From a virus, in the IMG/VR virus record IMGVR_UViG_3300025889_000656, positions 1 through 29,670 of that record: a DNA stretch of 29,670 bases; one strand, written 5' to 3'. Shown here one piece after another: positions 29,420 to 29,670 of the stretch. The position numbers were made by a program, and so were the translations under genes. The stretch's first letter is position 1. Each line of letters opens with the position of its first letter. A model generated the notes under the pieces. The model did not search any database and had not been told where the DNA came from. It saw nothing but the letters and a program-made list of their open reading frames with translations.

Positions 29420-29670
29420 ATGAGTAAAAAAATAGAAATAGAAAAAAGTGTTTTATTACAAAAATATGTTTTGGAGAAAAAAACTATTAGAGAAGTTGCT
29501 AGTGATTTAGGTTATTCTGTGGATACTATTCGTAAAAGATTAAAAGAATACAATCTAAGTAGAAGTTTTTCAGAATCACAAAAGATTAGGTGTGAAAAAT
29601 ACGGTGTACACAATCAGTTCGAATTAGATTATGAAGTGTTAAATGAATTATACGTAAACCAAAAGTTAAC
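29420..29670 (+). CDS. Homing endonuclease-like protein, 3'-truncated by window edge
   Basis: About 83 N-terminal residues are visible. They contain a helix-turn-helix (KKTIREVASDLGYSVDTIRK) followed by IRCEKYGVHNQFELDY, a pattern like the EKYGV-x-N-P-F repeats common in phage homing endonucleases, and a second HTH-like start (VLNELYVNQKL). No catalytic part is in the window, so the nuclease class is unknown. It begins 1 nt after the gp25 stop, as the GIY-YIG gene does after the amidase. Confidence 0.65.
   Translation, partial: MSKKIEIEKSVLLQKYVLEKKTIREVASDLGYSVDTIRKRLKEYNLSRSFSESQKIRCEKYGVHNQFELDYEVLNELYVNQKL

Noticed and set aside
1-29670. Temperate phage or prophage functions
   Set aside because: No integrase, excisionase, repressor or attachment-site repeats seen; the gene set is that of a lytic T4-like phage.

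Overview
The window is a tightly packed piece of a lytic, T4-like (contractile-tailed) phage genome whose host is probably a member of the Bacteroidetes, most likely Flavobacteriia. The phage call rests on a primase, Mre11/Rad50-type SbcD and SbcC proteins (gp47/gp46-like), a Dda-like helicase, a RuvC-like resolvase, two lysis amidases, a spanin-like overlapping gene pair, homing endonucleases and a gp25-like baseplate wedge protein. The host call rests on very AT-rich DNA, A-rich leaders without Shine-Dalgarno sequences, promoters of the Bacteroidetes TTG/TAnnTTTG type (clearest before 14242 and 17371), a sigma factor resembling the short Bacteroidetes primary sigma, and an Hc1-type histone-like protein. 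No integrase, repressor, tRNA gene or CRISPR array was seen, and no stretch above 300 bases lacks a gene.

Layout. 1-2300: the end of a RuvC-like resolvase, an Fpg/Nei DNA glycosylase with a zincless C-terminus, and a ParB-like protein on the minus strand, separated by clear terminators. 2364-3559: small membrane and unknown proteins. 3603-14197: one long plus-strand replication/recombination operon, mostly with overlapping stop and start codons. It holds primase, a RecB-like nuclease, a DruA-like (DUF4338-like) protein, a stand-alone terminase-like ATPase, SbcD/gp47, Dda, a DUF2452-like protein, a coiled-coil protein and SbcC/gp46. 14242-17345: unknown proteins, a sigma-70 factor and a Sir2 deacylase with its own promoters. 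17371-17474: a probable small structured RNA of about 100 nt with promoter and terminator. 17973-22027: a 2H phosphoesterase, membrane proteins, an amidase, the spanin-like pair and a glutaredoxin. 22125-24874: probable virion or capsid-internal proteins. 24928-26484: a peptidoglycan-binding amidase followed at once by a GIY-YIG homing endonuclease, after which a second, diverged copy of the amidase C-terminal tail appears. 26514-28930: small conserved phage proteins and the histone-like protein. 29035-end: baseplate gp25 and the start of another homing-endonuclease-like gene.

How it fits together. The replication block supplies priming, unwinding, end resection and junction resolution. The phage sigma factor probably redirects host RNA polymerase; a recurring AT-rich motif (about ATATTTATATAAAA) just upstream of many post-replication genes is a candidate target. 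Sir2 and the 2H phosphoesterase are plausible modifiers of host metabolism or defence signalling. The strongest leads are the homing-endonuclease insertion with a duplicated coding tail, the small RNA, and a shared N-terminal peptide on otherwise unrelated proteins that could be a capsid-targeting signal.
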